64,000 bases of DNA from Shewanella algae (GTDB lineage: Bacteria > Pseudomonadota > Gammaproteobacteria > Enterobacterales > Shewanellaceae), in contig NZ_CP068230.1 in assembly GCF_009183365.2 (NCBI RefSeq), positions 1,827,001-1,891,000 of the forward strand, written 5' to 3'. The notes under the pieces were generated by a model. It had not been told where the DNA came from and did no database searches. It saw nothing but the letters and a program-made list of their open reading frames with translations. This document shows positions 48,319-56,853 of the stretch, in pieces (the first letter of the stretch is position 1; every line of letters begins with the position of its first letter). The position numbers were made by a program, and so were the translations under genes.

Positions 48319-50605
48319 GCAGTTCCATTGTGTCACTGTCGGTAATCCCAATGCCGGTAAGTCGACATTGTTCAACGCCCTGACAGGTGCCAATCAACAG
48401 GTAGGTAACTGGTCCGGGGTGACAGTCGAGAAGAAGACCGGCCACTTTTCGCTTAATGGCGATGATGTCTTTCTAACCGATTTACCCGGCATTTACGATC
48501 TTCTTCCCGCCGGTAGCAACTGTGATTGCTCGTTGGATGAGCAGATTGCCCAGCAGTATCTGGCCAACCAGAAAGTAGATGGCATTATCAACTTGGTGGA
48601 TGCCACCAATATCGAACGTCACCTGTATCTGACAGTGCAACTGCGTGAGCTGGGTATTCCCATGGTTGTGGTGCTCAACAAAATGGATGCGGCGGTCAAG
48701 CGCGGCATTCGGGTCGATACCCAAGCCATGAGTCGAGAGCTGGGTTGCCCCGTAATAGGCGTGACTTCAAGAGAAGCCAAAGACGTCGAGCGGGTCAAGG
48801 AACAGGTGATAGAGCTGCTGGAAGGGCGGGTTTCAGAGTCGCCTTTGATGCTGCAATATGACGCCACCATTGAAACCGGTGTCACAGCCATTATGGGCAG
48901 CGACAGTCAATTAAGCCGGGGCCGGGCGCTGGCCATGTTGGCCAATGGCTTGGGCTGTGGTTCTTGCCAGAACAATTTGCTCGATGAACAGGTCTCCAGA
49001 GTGACGGATAAACTGGCACTGGAAGGCAAAGACATAGAGATCATGGTGGCCACCACACGTTTTGACTTTGTTGAGCGTGTATACAAGGGGTCGGTCAATG
49101 CCGACGGCCAGCTGACCTTGAGTGACAGGCTCGATAAGTTGGTATTGCATCCTGTGTTGGGTATTCCGGTATTTTTGCTGGTGATGTACCTGATGTTCAT
49201 GTTTGCCATCAACGTGGGCAGTGCCTTTATCGACTTCTTCGATATCAGTGCCGGCGCGCTGTTTGTCGATCATTTCGGGGCTTTGCTGACCAATGTAGGA
49301 GCTCCTGCCTGGTTGGTGACTCTGCTGGCCGGTGGTATAGGTCAGGGTATTCAGACGGTATCGACCTTTATTCCGGTTATCGCGGCGCTGTTTTTGGCTT
49401 TATCTGTGCTGGAAGGCTCTGGCTATATGGCCCGTGCCGCCTTTGTGGTTGACGGCCTGATGCGCCGTATCGGCCTGCCCGGCAAGGCCTTTGTGCCCAT
49501 GATTGTCGGTTTTGGCTGCTCTGTGCCTGCCATCATGGCGACCCGCACACTGGGCAGTGAGCGTGAACGTATCGTCACAGGTATGATGGCGCCCTTTATG
49601 TCCTGCGGTGCCAGATTGCCGGTATACGCCTTGTTTGCGGCGGCCTTTTTCCCTGATTCAGGTCAGAACCTGGTGTTCGGTCTCTACCTTATCGGTATTT
49701 TGGCTGCGATAGGCACAGGCCTGCTGCTGCGCAAGACCTTGCTGCCCGGTAACAGCAGTGCCGTAGTGATGGAGCTGCCAAGCTATGAACTGCCCAAGCT
49801 CAAAGCGGTGGCTTCCCGCACAGGTAAACGTACCAAGAGCTTTATTCTCGGTGCCGGCAAGACAATTGTGGTTGTAGTGACTCTGCTTAACTTTATCAAT
49901 GCCATAGGCGTTGACGGCAGCTTCGGCCATGAAGACAGTCAGGAGTCTCTGCTCAGTGTCGCCAGTCAGAAGATTACTCCGGTGTTTTCACCCATGGGGA
50001 TAGAGGAAGACAACTGGCCGGCCACTGTTGGGATAGTAACGGGTATCTTCGCCAAAGAAGCGGTGGTGGGTACGCTCAATAGCCTGTATAGCACGGCTGA
50101 TGGCGGTGATGGCGAGCTTACTCCATTGATGGACAGCTTCTCCGAGGCGCTGGCGACTATTCCGGCCAACCTGTTCGGCATAGTGATGGAAGATCCGCTC
50201 AAGCTGTCTGTGGGCCATGTTGAGGATAAGACGCTGGCTGCCGAAGAGCAGGGGGTTGATCAGTCCACATTCGGTGCACTGCAGGCAGGATTCAGTGGAC
50301 AATTGGCTGCCTTCTCCTATCTGCTGTTTATTCTGCTCTACACGCCTTGTGTGGCCGCCATGGGTGCACTGGTGAATGAGTTTGGCAGTCGCTGGGCTAC
50401 TTTCGCGGCTACCTGGACCTTTGCACTGGCTTACGGCAGTGCCACTGTGGTCTACCAAGGCGCGACTTTTGCCGAGCATCCATTGCAGTCCAGCGCCTGG
50501 ATAAGCTTCTTTGTCCTCGCCCTGATTGGTTTCTATATGTGGCTGAAGCGTAAAGGCCGCAAGACCCAGGAGATTATTCCGGGTATCAAGATAGTGACTG
50601 AGTAA
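48311..50605 (+). CDS. feoB: FeoB, ferrous iron transporter with G-protein domain
   Basis: 764 residues. The N-terminal GTPase domain has G1 GNPNAGKST (residues about 10-18), G3 DLPGIYDL and G4 VLNKMD. It is followed by a guanine-dissociation-inhibitor region and by the membrane part with the two gate regions. Key conserved cysteines occur in VGFGCSVPAIMATRTL and MAPFMSCGARLPVYALF. It takes up Fe(II) across the inner membrane. No feoC follows; a terminator lies 10 bp downstream. Confidence 0.96.
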   Translation: MTKQFHCVTVGNPNAGKSTLFNALTGANQQVGNWSGVTVEKKTGHFSLNGDDVFLTDLPGIYDLLPAGSNCDCSLDEQIAQQYLANQKVDGIINLVDATNIERHLYLTVQLRELGIPMVVVLNKMDAAVKRGIRVDTQAMSRELGCPVIGVTSREAKDVERVKEQVIELLEGRVSESPLMLQYDATIETGVTAIMGSDSQLSRGRALAMLANGLGCGSCQNNLLDEQVSRVTDKLALEGKDIEIMVATTRFDFVERVYKGSVNADGQLTLSDRLDKLVLHPVLGIPVFLLVMYLMFMFAINVGSAFIDFFDISAGALFVDHFGALLTNVGAPAWLVTLLAGGIGQGIQTVSTFIPVIAALFLALSVLEGSGYMARAAFVVDGLMRRIGLPGKAFVPMIVGFGCSVPAIMATRTLGSERERIVTGMMAPFMSCGARLPVYALFAAAFFPDSGQNLVFGLYLIGILAAIGTGLLLRKTLLPGNSSAVVMELPSYELPKLKAVASRTGKRTKSFILGAGKTIVVVVTLLNFINAIGVDGSFGHEDSQESLLSVASQKITPVFSPMGIEEDNWPATVGIVTGIFAKEAVVGTLNSLYSTADGGDGELTPLMDSFSEALATIPANLFGIVMEDPLKLSVGHVEDKTLAAEEQGVDQSTFGALQAGFSGQLAAFSYLLFILLYTPCVAAMGALVNEFGSRWATFAATWTFALAYGSATVVYQGATFAEHPLQSSAWISFFVLALIGFYMWLKRKGRKTQEIIPGIKIVTE

Positions 50606-50615
50606 GGTCGCAGAT

Positions 50616-50643
50616 AAAAAGCAGCCATCTTGGCTGCTTTTTT
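50616..50643 (+). terminator. Rho-independent terminator of feoAB
   Basis: AAAAAGCAGCCA-TCT-TGGCTGCTTTTTT, a long stem with T-run directly after feoB. Confidence 0.93.
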
Positions 50644-50704
50644 GATCACGGCGCCGGGTTTGACGAAGTGCGCCGCAGTTTTTATTCTAGAAGGATTGTA
50701 ACCG

Positions 50705-50727
50705 GGCATGATCTGTAGGATCATGCC
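50705..50727 (+). terminator. Leader hairpin upstream of glnS
   Basis: GGCATGATC-TGTAG-GATCATGCC (9-bp stem), followed by TCTTTTCG, 40 bp before the glnS ATG. It could be a terminator of upstream read-through or an attenuator. Confidence 0.4.
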
Positions 50728-50767
50728 TCTTTTCGTTAGACAGCCATTGTTCGCAAAGAGGAATTTC

Positions 50768-52438
50768 ATGAGTCATGTGGACACCGAAGTACGTCCAAGT
50801 AACTTCATTCGCAATATCATAGATGAAGATTTGGCGAGCGGTAAGCACACCAATGTGCACACCCGTTTCCCACCAGAGCCTAATGGCTTCCTGCACATAG
50901 GTCACGCCAAGTCTATCTGCTTGAATTTCGGTATTGCCAGGGACTATCAGGGCCAGTGCAACCTGCGCTTTGATGACACCAACCCGGAAAAAGAAAACAT
51001 TGACTATGTAAATTCCATTAAAGCGGACGTGCAATGGCTGGGCTTCCAGTGGGCCGGTGATATTCATTACTCGTCAGACTACTTTGATAGCCTCTACGGT
51101 TATGCCGTTGAGCTGATCAAAAAAGGTCTGGCTTATGTGTGTTTTCTCAATGGCGAGCAGATGCGCGAGTACCGCGGTACTCTGAAAGAGCCGGGCAAGA
51201 ACAGCCCTTATCGTGATACCGGCGTTGAAGAAAACCTGGCGCTGTTTGAAAAGATGCGCGCCGGTGAATTTAAAGAAGGCGAGTGTTCACTGCGGGCCAA
51301 GATAGATATGGCATCACCTTTCATGTGTATGCGCGACCCGGTGATCTACCGGATCAAATTCGCTCATCACCATCAGACGGGTGATAAGTGGTGCATCTAT
51401 CCCATGTACGACTTTACCCACTGTATCTCTGATGCGCTGGAAAATATCACTCACAGCCTTTGTACGCTGGAGTTTCAGGATAACCGTCGCCTCTATGACT
51501 GGGTGCTGGATAATCTGGATGATTTCAAGATCCCCAACCGTACCCGTCAGTATGAGTTTTCACGCCTGAATCTGGAATATACCCTGATGTCCAAGCGTAA
51601 GCTCAACGAGTTGGTGGTACGTCAGTTGGTCAATGGCTGGGATGATCCCCGCATGCCGACTATCGCCGGTTTGCGCCGCCGCGGTTACACCCCGGCCTCC
51701 ATCCGCGAGTTCTGTGATCGCATCGGTGTGACCAAGCAGGATAACCTGGTGGAAGTGGGTATGCTCGAAGCCTGTATCCGTGAAGAGCTCAACGACAATG
51801 CCCCGAGAGCCATGGCGGTTATCGAGCCGGTTAAGGTGATCATTGAGAACTATCCTGAAGGGCAGTTGGAGCATGTCAGTGCGCCGGTGCATCCCAACAA
51901 GGAAGAGCTGGGTAATCGTGAGCTGGCCTTTGGCCGTGAGCTTTATATCGATGCGGCCGACTTCCGTGAAGAAGCCAACAAGCACTACAAGCGTCTGGTG
52001 ATGGGTAAAGAGGTGCGTCTGCGCAATGCCTATGTGATCAAAGCCGAGCGTTGTGACAAGGACGCCGACGGTAAGGTCACCACCATTTACTGCAGTTATG
52101 ACCCTGAGACTCTGGGTAAAAACCCTGCCGATGGCCGCAAAGTCAAGGGCGTGATCCACTGGGTCGAAGCCAGCAGCGCTGTGCCTGCCGAGTTCCGTCT
52201 CTATGATCGCCTGTTTGTCGATGCCAATCCGGCCGCGGCAGAAACCGTGGACGAAGTGCTGAACCCGGAATCTTTGGTGGTTAAGCATGGTCTGGTTGAA
52301 GCCGGTCTGGTGCAAGCGGAGGCCGAGAAGGCCTATCAGTTTGAGCGTGAAGGTTACTTCTGTGCCGACAGCAAGGACTCAAGCCCAGATAAGCTGGTAT
52401 TTAACCGCACTGTGGCATTAAGAGATTCATTCGCTTAA
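50768..52438 (+). CDS. glnS: Glutaminyl-tRNA synthetase
   Basis: 556 residues from the ATG at 50768 (MSHVDTEVRPSNFIRNIIDEDLASGKHTNVHTRF); the open frame begins 20 codons earlier within the leader hairpin region. The class I HIGH motif is PNGFLHIGHAKS and the KMSKS equivalent is TLMSKRKL near residue 270. The length equals the E. coli enzyme. It charges tRNA-Gln with glutamine. It stands alone: a terminator precedes it and accessory DNA follows. Confidence 0.97.
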   Translation: MSHVDTEVRPSNFIRNIIDEDLASGKHTNVHTRFPPEPNGFLHIGHAKSICLNFGIARDYQGQCNLRFDDTNPEKENIDYVNSIKADVQWLGFQWAGDIHYSSDYFDSLYGYAVELIKKGLAYVCFLNGEQMREYRGTLKEPGKNSPYRDTGVEENLALFEKMRAGEFKEGECSLRAKIDMASPFMCMRDPVIYRIKFAHHHQTGDKWCIYPMYDFTHCISDALENITHSLCTLEFQDNRRLYDWVLDNLDDFKIPNRTRQYEFSRLNLEYTLMSKRKLNELVVRQLVNGWDDPRMPTIAGLRRRGYTPASIREFCDRIGVTKQDNLVEVGMLEACIREELNDNAPRAMAVIEPVKVIIENYPEGQLEHVSAPVHPNKEELGNRELAFGRELYIDAADFREEANKHYKRLVMGKEVRLRNAYVIKAERCDKDADGKVTTIYCSYDPETLGKNPADGRKVKGVIHWVEASSAVPAEFRLYDRLFVDANPAAAETVDEVLNPESLVVKHGLVEAGLVQAEAEKAYQFEREGYFCADSKDSSPDKLVFNRTVALRDSFA

Positions 52439-52462
52439 GTCAGTACCATTCTGTAAAGCTGT

Positions 52463-52499
52463 GGCTGACTAGACTTGTTTTTCGCAAGCTTAGTCAGCC
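52463..52499 (+). terminator. Hairpin downstream of glnS
   Basis: GGCTGACTA (52463-52471) pairs with TAGTCAGCC (52491-52499) around an AT-rich loop. It starts 25 bp after the glnS stop. No T-run follows. Confidence 0.5.
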
Positions 52500-52657
52500 G
52501 TCGGCTTCACAAACCCGCTTATTTCCCTCTGCGCTTTAAACTGTTTCCAGGCCAGTGAGCCGATATAGAGCACCCATGGGACTCGTTCGCACCTTCCCTT
52601 GAATAACTGGTTAAGCTGCTCTCGATTGATATCAGTAAAGACAAAATCATTCTTCAA
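52490..52657 (-). pseudogene. Possible gene remnant or 55-aa ORF
   Basis: From a TTG at 52657 the minus strand reads 55 codons, including DFVFTDINREQLNQLFKGRC and WVLYIGSLAWKQFKAQREI, with protein-like composition. A stop lies shortly upstream of the TTG and no ribosome site is visible. It looks like the C-terminal end of a lost gene. Family not recognised. Confidence 0.3.
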
Positions 52658-52720
52658 CGGATGCTGAAGTGATAGGGATTATTTAAGCGTTAACAACTTG
52701 GATGTATATAAGGTATCTAA

Positions 52721-53578
52721 ATGTTGATTCAACAAGCACATGAAGTCGAAGAAGCAATAAATAATGGTGACATAGAATCAATCAGGAACGATCTGGACTT
52801 TAGGGTATTGACCTCGATAATTGAGAGTAACAGGTTTGATCTAGTCGAAATAATTTACAATCATTTTAAAGATACCGAACCTATGGAGCAGCTAATTTTT
52901 AATGCTGTTGTCGAGAGTGCCGGTGTTGATATCACCCCTACGGCCATCCAGTGCCTCAACTTCTTAAAGTCGCTCGACAAAGGAATATCCTATGAGTTCG
53001 ACGATGAAGATGCTCTCTATCATATGTGCCAAATCCCCGGCAGGGTTGAACTATTCAAATTAATGCTCGATATGGAGGTAGACATACCTTGGGGTTATGT
53101 TTTACAGGTGAGCTGTAACTTTATTTGTCGTGATACCATTGAGTTTTTGATTGCCAACATTCAAGTATCCAACGAAGAGCTTAATCTTGCCTTTGGCTAC
53201 TTGGTTAATGCCAGTGTCACTTCCTGTTATCATGAAAACTCCGATCAAACCGAAATAATTTCATGGTTTATAAACAAGCTCAATGTGGATGTGAACTTAA
53301 CGACGGACAGTGATTATGGATGGGCGTATTTGGATTGCTTCATTAATGCACCCAATGCGGCTAAACACTTTTACGTTGAACGATTTAACTCCGGCATTAT
53401 CAATTCGGAAGATTTTTGGGCGAAGTTTATTGAAGCTTACCTTGAGGATCAAAAGTTCAAGCAAGCATTTGCTCAAGCTTTTGAAGACCTAAGGAACAGC
53501 AGCATAGATTTAACTGAGTTGGCCACATTATTTGACCGTTTGGGCCATGACGCGCTTGCAAAGGAATTACTGAACTAG
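52721..53578 (+). CDS. Hypothetical 285-aa protein, accessory
   Basis: 285 residues, acidic, soluble and all-helical. The repeated pattern of short helix pairs (FRVLTSIIESNRFDLVEIIYNHF, RVELFKLMLDMEVDIP, RDTIEFLIANIQVSNEEL) resembles ankyrin-like or other alpha-solenoid repeats. The DNA is AT-rich against its neighbours, suggesting acquisition. It is flanked by a possible gene remnant upstream and a terminator 137 bp downstream. Function unknown; a protein-binding role is only suggested by the repeats. Confidence 0.6.
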   Translation: MLIQQAHEVEEAINNGDIESIRNDLDFRVLTSIIESNRFDLVEIIYNHFKDTEPMEQLIFNAVVESAGVDITPTAIQCLNFLKSLDKGISYEFDDEDALYHMCQIPGRVELFKLMLDMEVDIPWGYVLQVSCNFICRDTIEFLIANIQVSNEELNLAFGYLVNASVTSCYHENSDQTEIISWFINKLNVDVNLTTDSDYGWAYLDCFINAPNAAKHFYVERFNSGIINSEDFWAKFIEAYLEDQKFKQAFAQAFEDLRNSSIDLTELATLFDRLGHDALAKELLN

Positions 53579-53714
53579 GGCTTGGCCTGTAAGTCTGTAC
53601 AGAGCAGATGTAAGGCTTCTTAGCAGTTCTGCATGACGGATATCTCCTGCTTACCCAACACATCCTGGGTTCCGTTGGGGGATGCTATATGGCTAGGGCT
53701 GAATTGGACGTAAG

Positions 53715-53739
53715 AAAGGCGCTCAAGGGGCGCCTTTTT
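53715..53739 (+). terminator. Rho-independent terminator
   Basis: AAAGGCGC-TCAAGGG-GCGCCTTTTT on the plus strand, downstream of the accessory 285-aa gene and before the convergent Yip1 gene. The 135 bp before it hold no gene I can support. Confidence 0.75.
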
Positions 53740-53768
53740 CGTCTCTGGTGTTTTGATGACTGCTTTTA

Positions 53769-54365
53769 TTATTGCAGTATTGGGCCGAGTCCCATGCTCC
53801 AGAGGATCACGCTGCTGGCCATCAGAGCGACCAGGAGCACCAAACCTGCAGTCACCACAGAGCTGGCATAGATAAAGCCTTTTTCTTCGGGAATGTTCAT
53901 TATGATAGGGACCCCGGTATACAGCAGGTATACAGAGTAGCTAAGGCCTATCAGTCCTATCACCATAATAAACCAAAGCTCTGGATAGAGCGCCGCCAGT
54001 CCCACCATAAACAGTGGGGTGGCAGTATAGGAGGCCAGTTCCAGGCACTGGGTAAAGTCCGGATGGGCATCAAAAGTTTGTCCCATCCAGTAGGCCAGGT
54101 AGGCGAGGGCGAACACACCGAATACCAGGCCGCAATACATGCCGGCGCACATGATAAAGCCGCTTTGGGCTGTTAGAAACAAGGGGTCGCCGGCACCTGG
54201 GTTCCAGCCGATATGCACGGCGGCGATATAACTACAGACAGAAGGGATGAGCGCAATGAGTAGCAGGTGACTGAGACAGCTTTTAAGTGCCTCATGGTTT
54301 TGTTCTATGGTTTGCCATTCCTGTTTGGGATGAGTATACAACCCCATTAAGTGATTCAATACCAT
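53769..54365 (-). CDS. Yip1 domain inner-membrane protein
   Basis: 198 residues from the ATG at 54365, preceded by AAGGA; the frame is open for 13 more codons. It begins MVLNHLMGLYTHPKQEWQTIEQ, a typical start for bacterial Yip1/YohC-type proteins, then has five or six membrane helices (HLLLIALIPSVCSYIAAVHIGW, FIMCAGMYCGLVFGVFALAYLAYWMG and others). Function in bacteria is not established. Monocistronic and convergent with the accessory gene. Confidence 0.8.
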   Translation of the reverse strand: MVLNHLMGLYTHPKQEWQTIEQNHEALKSCLSHLLLIALIPSVCSYIAAVHIGWNPGAGDPLFLTAQSGFIMCAGMYCGLVFGVFALAYLAYWMGQTFDAHPDFTQCLELASYTATPLFMVGLAALYPELWFIMVIGLIGLSYSVYLLYTGVPIIMNIPEEKGFIYASSVVTAGLVLLVALMASSVILWSMGLGPILQ

Positions 54366-54552
54366 TATAATTATCCTTATTCCGCTTTGACTTTTGCTCG
54401 TCAAACTGCAGACGAGCGTTTTACCGCTCTGAGTCTATTTATTGAACAAAAACAGCGGGCCGTCAAGTTTGTACTCCGAGAGGCTGTGGGCATAGCATTG
54501 GCTTGCTGGTAGACTTGGCGGCCTTGAAAACTCTTGTGGAAGCTTGACCTCA

Positions 54553-55317
54553 ATGCAGCAGTTACTCGCCCCAGTAAAAGAATTCCTGGCCTGTGAAACC
54601 CCTGACAGCTGGATAGCAGCTGCCAAAGAGGAGCATAGACTGGCCGAATTGCTGATAGATCACTGTAATTGTGAGCTTAAGGCGGCGCAGACGGCGATGT
54701 TTTTGGTCCGCAAGTATGCGGTGGACAAGCAAAGTGGCGAGCAGTTGCTAACCTGGGCCAAGCCTTACGAAGAGTTTGTTTATCACAACGACAGGGATAT
54801 GGCGGCTTTTCTGGCCAGAGAGGTGAAGAAGAACGAGTTGATTGGTGAGTTGACGCCCAGGGCGGGGTTCCCCCATGGCCCTGAACTTATCGCCAAGATG
54901 ATCCGCCTTATCAAAGAGGAGTTCCATCACTTTGAACAGGTGCTGGAGCTGATGTTGGCGCGCAATATCCCATACAGCAACATCCGCGCCGGCCGTTATG
55001 CCAAGGGGATGATGAAACACGTTCGCACCCATGAGCCTGCGACTCTGATAGATAAACTCATAGTGGGCGCCTTTATCGAGGCCCGCTCCTGTGAACGTTT
55101 TGCCAAGCTGGCGCCTTGGCTCGATGATGAGCTTAAACGTTTCTATATTTCACTGCTGCGCTCTGAAGCGCGCCACTATCAGGATTATCTTTCATTGGCC
55201 GAGGCGATTGCCGGCGAAGATATCAGCGCCAGAGTGGCTTATTTTGCCGAGGTGGAAGCCGAGCTTATTCTAGCGCCGGATGATGAATTCAGGTTTCACA
55301 GCGGGGCGCCGCTTTAA
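54553..55317 (+). CDS. miaE: MiaE, tRNA-(ms2io6A37) hydroxylase
   Basis: 254 residues from the ATG at 54553; a TTG three codons earlier is possible. It is a ferritin-like four-helix di-iron enzyme. The ligand segments are visible: EEHRLAELLIDHC, IRLIKEEFHHFEQVLELM, GAFIEARSCERF and LRSEARHYQDYL, giving the E...ExxH pairs. It hydroxylates the isopentenyl side chain of the modified A37 in tRNAs in an O2-dependent step. The length matches gammaproteobacterial MiaE. Confidence 0.93.
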   Translation: MQQLLAPVKEFLACETPDSWIAAAKEEHRLAELLIDHCNCELKAAQTAMFLVRKYAVDKQSGEQLLTWAKPYEEFVYHNDRDMAAFLAREVKKNELIGELTPRAGFPHGPELIAKMIRLIKEEFHHFEQVLELMLARNIPYSNIRAGRYAKGMMKHVRTHEPATLIDKLIVGAFIEARSCERFAKLAPWLDDELKRFYISLLRSEARHYQDYLSLAEAIAGEDISARVAYFAEVEAELILAPDDEFRFHSGAPL

Positions 55318-55468
55318 ACTACTCGATATTGCGCCTACATAGATAAAGATGCCGACAGGGTCGGCAACTGCTGGATTGGAAGGGGTTTATAGGTTATCAG
55401 GGCTGGCTAGGTTCAATGTGAGCCGACTCAAGCCAAACAGATAAAACCCGAGCCGAATGAGTTCAGTT

Positions 55469-55489
55469 AAAGCCGGGTCTGCTGGCTTT
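55469..55489 (-). terminator. Short hairpin overlapping the end of lpxH
   Basis: AAAGCC/GGCTTT (55469-55474, 55484-55489), a 6-bp stem starting at the lpxH stop codon. Weak terminator candidate. Confidence 0.4.
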
Positions 55490-56204
55490 ATTCTATGAAA
55501 GGCAGGCTGGTCAGTGCTATGTTGTCGGCACTGATGCTCAAGACACTTCCCTGTTCATACCAGTCTCCTACCACCAAGCGCTGCTTATTACCCGCCAATT
55601 GATGGATATCCGGCCTATGGGTGTGACCGTGGATCATCAACTCGGCGCCAGTGCCGGCAAACAGTTCATCCACCGCGCTCGGCTCAACATCCATTATCTC
55701 AATGCTTTTCAGCTGATTCTGCATCTGGCTGTTTTGCCTGAGCTTGGCGGCAATATTGCTGCGGGTCTTCTTCGGCAGATGGCGGTATATCCAGCGGGGC
55801 AAAGCCATATTGCGAAAACGGCGAAAACGCTGGTAGCCCTTGTCCAGAGTGCAGAGGCTGTCGCCATGCAGCAGCACTGTCTTGTGGCCATAGAGATCCA
55901 GTCGATACACCTCGGGCAGTAAGGTTATCCCCGCTTTGGCGGCGTATTCTTTCCCCAGCATAAAGTCGCGGTTGCCGTGGATAAAGTACACCGGCAGGCT
56001 GCGGCTGACTTCATAGAGACGTTCGGCCAGCGCCAAGGCAAAGGGCTCGGCCAAATCATCACTGACCCAAACCTCAAACAGATCCCCCAAGATATAGAGG
56101 GCGTCGACCTGTTCAAGACCGGTATCGAGAAATTGATAGAAGGCGTTGAGGATATCTTGGCGATCGGCACTGAGGTGCAGATCGCCGATAAAGAGAGTGC
56201 GCAT
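55488..56204 (-). CDS. lpxH: LpxH, UDP-2,3-diacylglucosamine diphosphatase
   Basis: 238 residues, a calcineurin-like metallophosphoesterase. Metal-binding motifs are GDLHLS (residues 7-12), ILGDLFEVW (about 39-47), HGNRDFMLG and MIHGHTHRP. The GNRDF variant and total length are those of LpxH. It hydrolyses UDP-2,3-diacylglucosamine to lipid X in lipid A synthesis, at the inner membrane. It begins 10 bp after ppiB on the same strand, as in many gammaproteobacteria. Confidence 0.95.
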   Translation of the reverse strand: MRTLFIGDLHLSADRQDILNAFYQFLDTGLEQVDALYILGDLFEVWVSDDLAEPFALALAERLYEVSRSLPVYFIHGNRDFMLGKEYAAKAGITLLPEVYRLDLYGHKTVLLHGDSLCTLDKGYQRFRRFRNMALPRWIYRHLPKKTRSNIAAKLRQNSQMQNQLKSIEIMDVEPSAVDELFAGTGAELMIHGHTHRPDIHQLAGNKQRLVVGDWYEQGSVLSISADNIALTSLPFIE

Positions 56205-56214
56205 TCAGAAGTTA

Positions 56215-56709
56215 TCAGTCTGCTATGGTCACTTTCTCGATGATCACGGCTTCCAAGGGCACATCCTGATGCATGCCGTGGTTGCCCGTGCTCACGCCTT
56301 TGATGGCATTGACCACGTCCATACCTTCAACCACTTCACCGAATACACAGTAACCCCAGCCTTGGATGGATTCGTTTTTGAAATCCAGGAAGGTGTTGTC
56401 GTTGACGTTGATAAAGAACTGCGCCGTGGCGGAATGAGGATCGGAAGTGCGGGCCATGGCTATGGTACCTGTCTTGTTTGACAGGCCGTTGTTGGCTTCG
56501 TTACGCACTGGGGCATTGGTAGGTTTCTGTGACATCTGTTCGGTAAAGCCGCCACCCTGAACCATAAAGCCATCGATAACGCGGTGGAAGATAGTACCGT
56601 CATAGAAGCCTTCCTGGGCGTACTTGATAAAGTTGGCCGCAGTCAGAGGGGCTTTTTCACTATCCAGCGCCAGTTTGATGTCGCCGTGGTTGGTGTGCAG
56701 TGTAATCAT
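56215..56709 (-). CDS. ppiB: PpiB, cytoplasmic cyclophilin-type peptidyl-prolyl isomerase
   Basis: 164 residues with no signal peptide: MITLHTNHGDIKLALDSEKAPLTAANFIKYAQEGFYDGTIFHRVIDGFMVQGGGF. Catalytic FHRVIDGFMVQGG and the binding-pocket AMARTSDPHSATAQFFIN are standard cyclophilin. It speeds proline cis-trans isomerisation in the cytoplasm. Divergent from cysS, as is common, and in one unit with lpxH. Confidence 0.96.
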   Translation of the reverse strand: MITLHTNHGDIKLALDSEKAPLTAANFIKYAQEGFYDGTIFHRVIDGFMVQGGGFTEQMSQKPTNAPVRNEANNGLSNKTGTIAMARTSDPHSATAQFFINVNDNTFLDFKNESIQGWGYCVFGEVVEGMDVVNAIKGVSTGNHGMHQDVPLEAVIIEKVTIAD

Positions 56710-56853
56710 GGTCGGATCCTCAGGATAAATTTTGTTGGCGGATTCTAACTTATCCGACTCCGGCTATAAAGGGCAGTATTCAAGAGCTTTTGGCAATGCT
56801 AAACTGCCAGATTCGTTTTACCTACTAATCCTATATTGCTGAAGAGAAAGTCG

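Noticed and set aside
53579..53715. Small RNA or small ORF (53689-53871) before the Yip1 gene
   Set aside because: The ORF runs through the terminator hairpin and antisense to Yip1; no promoter-like sequence stands out.
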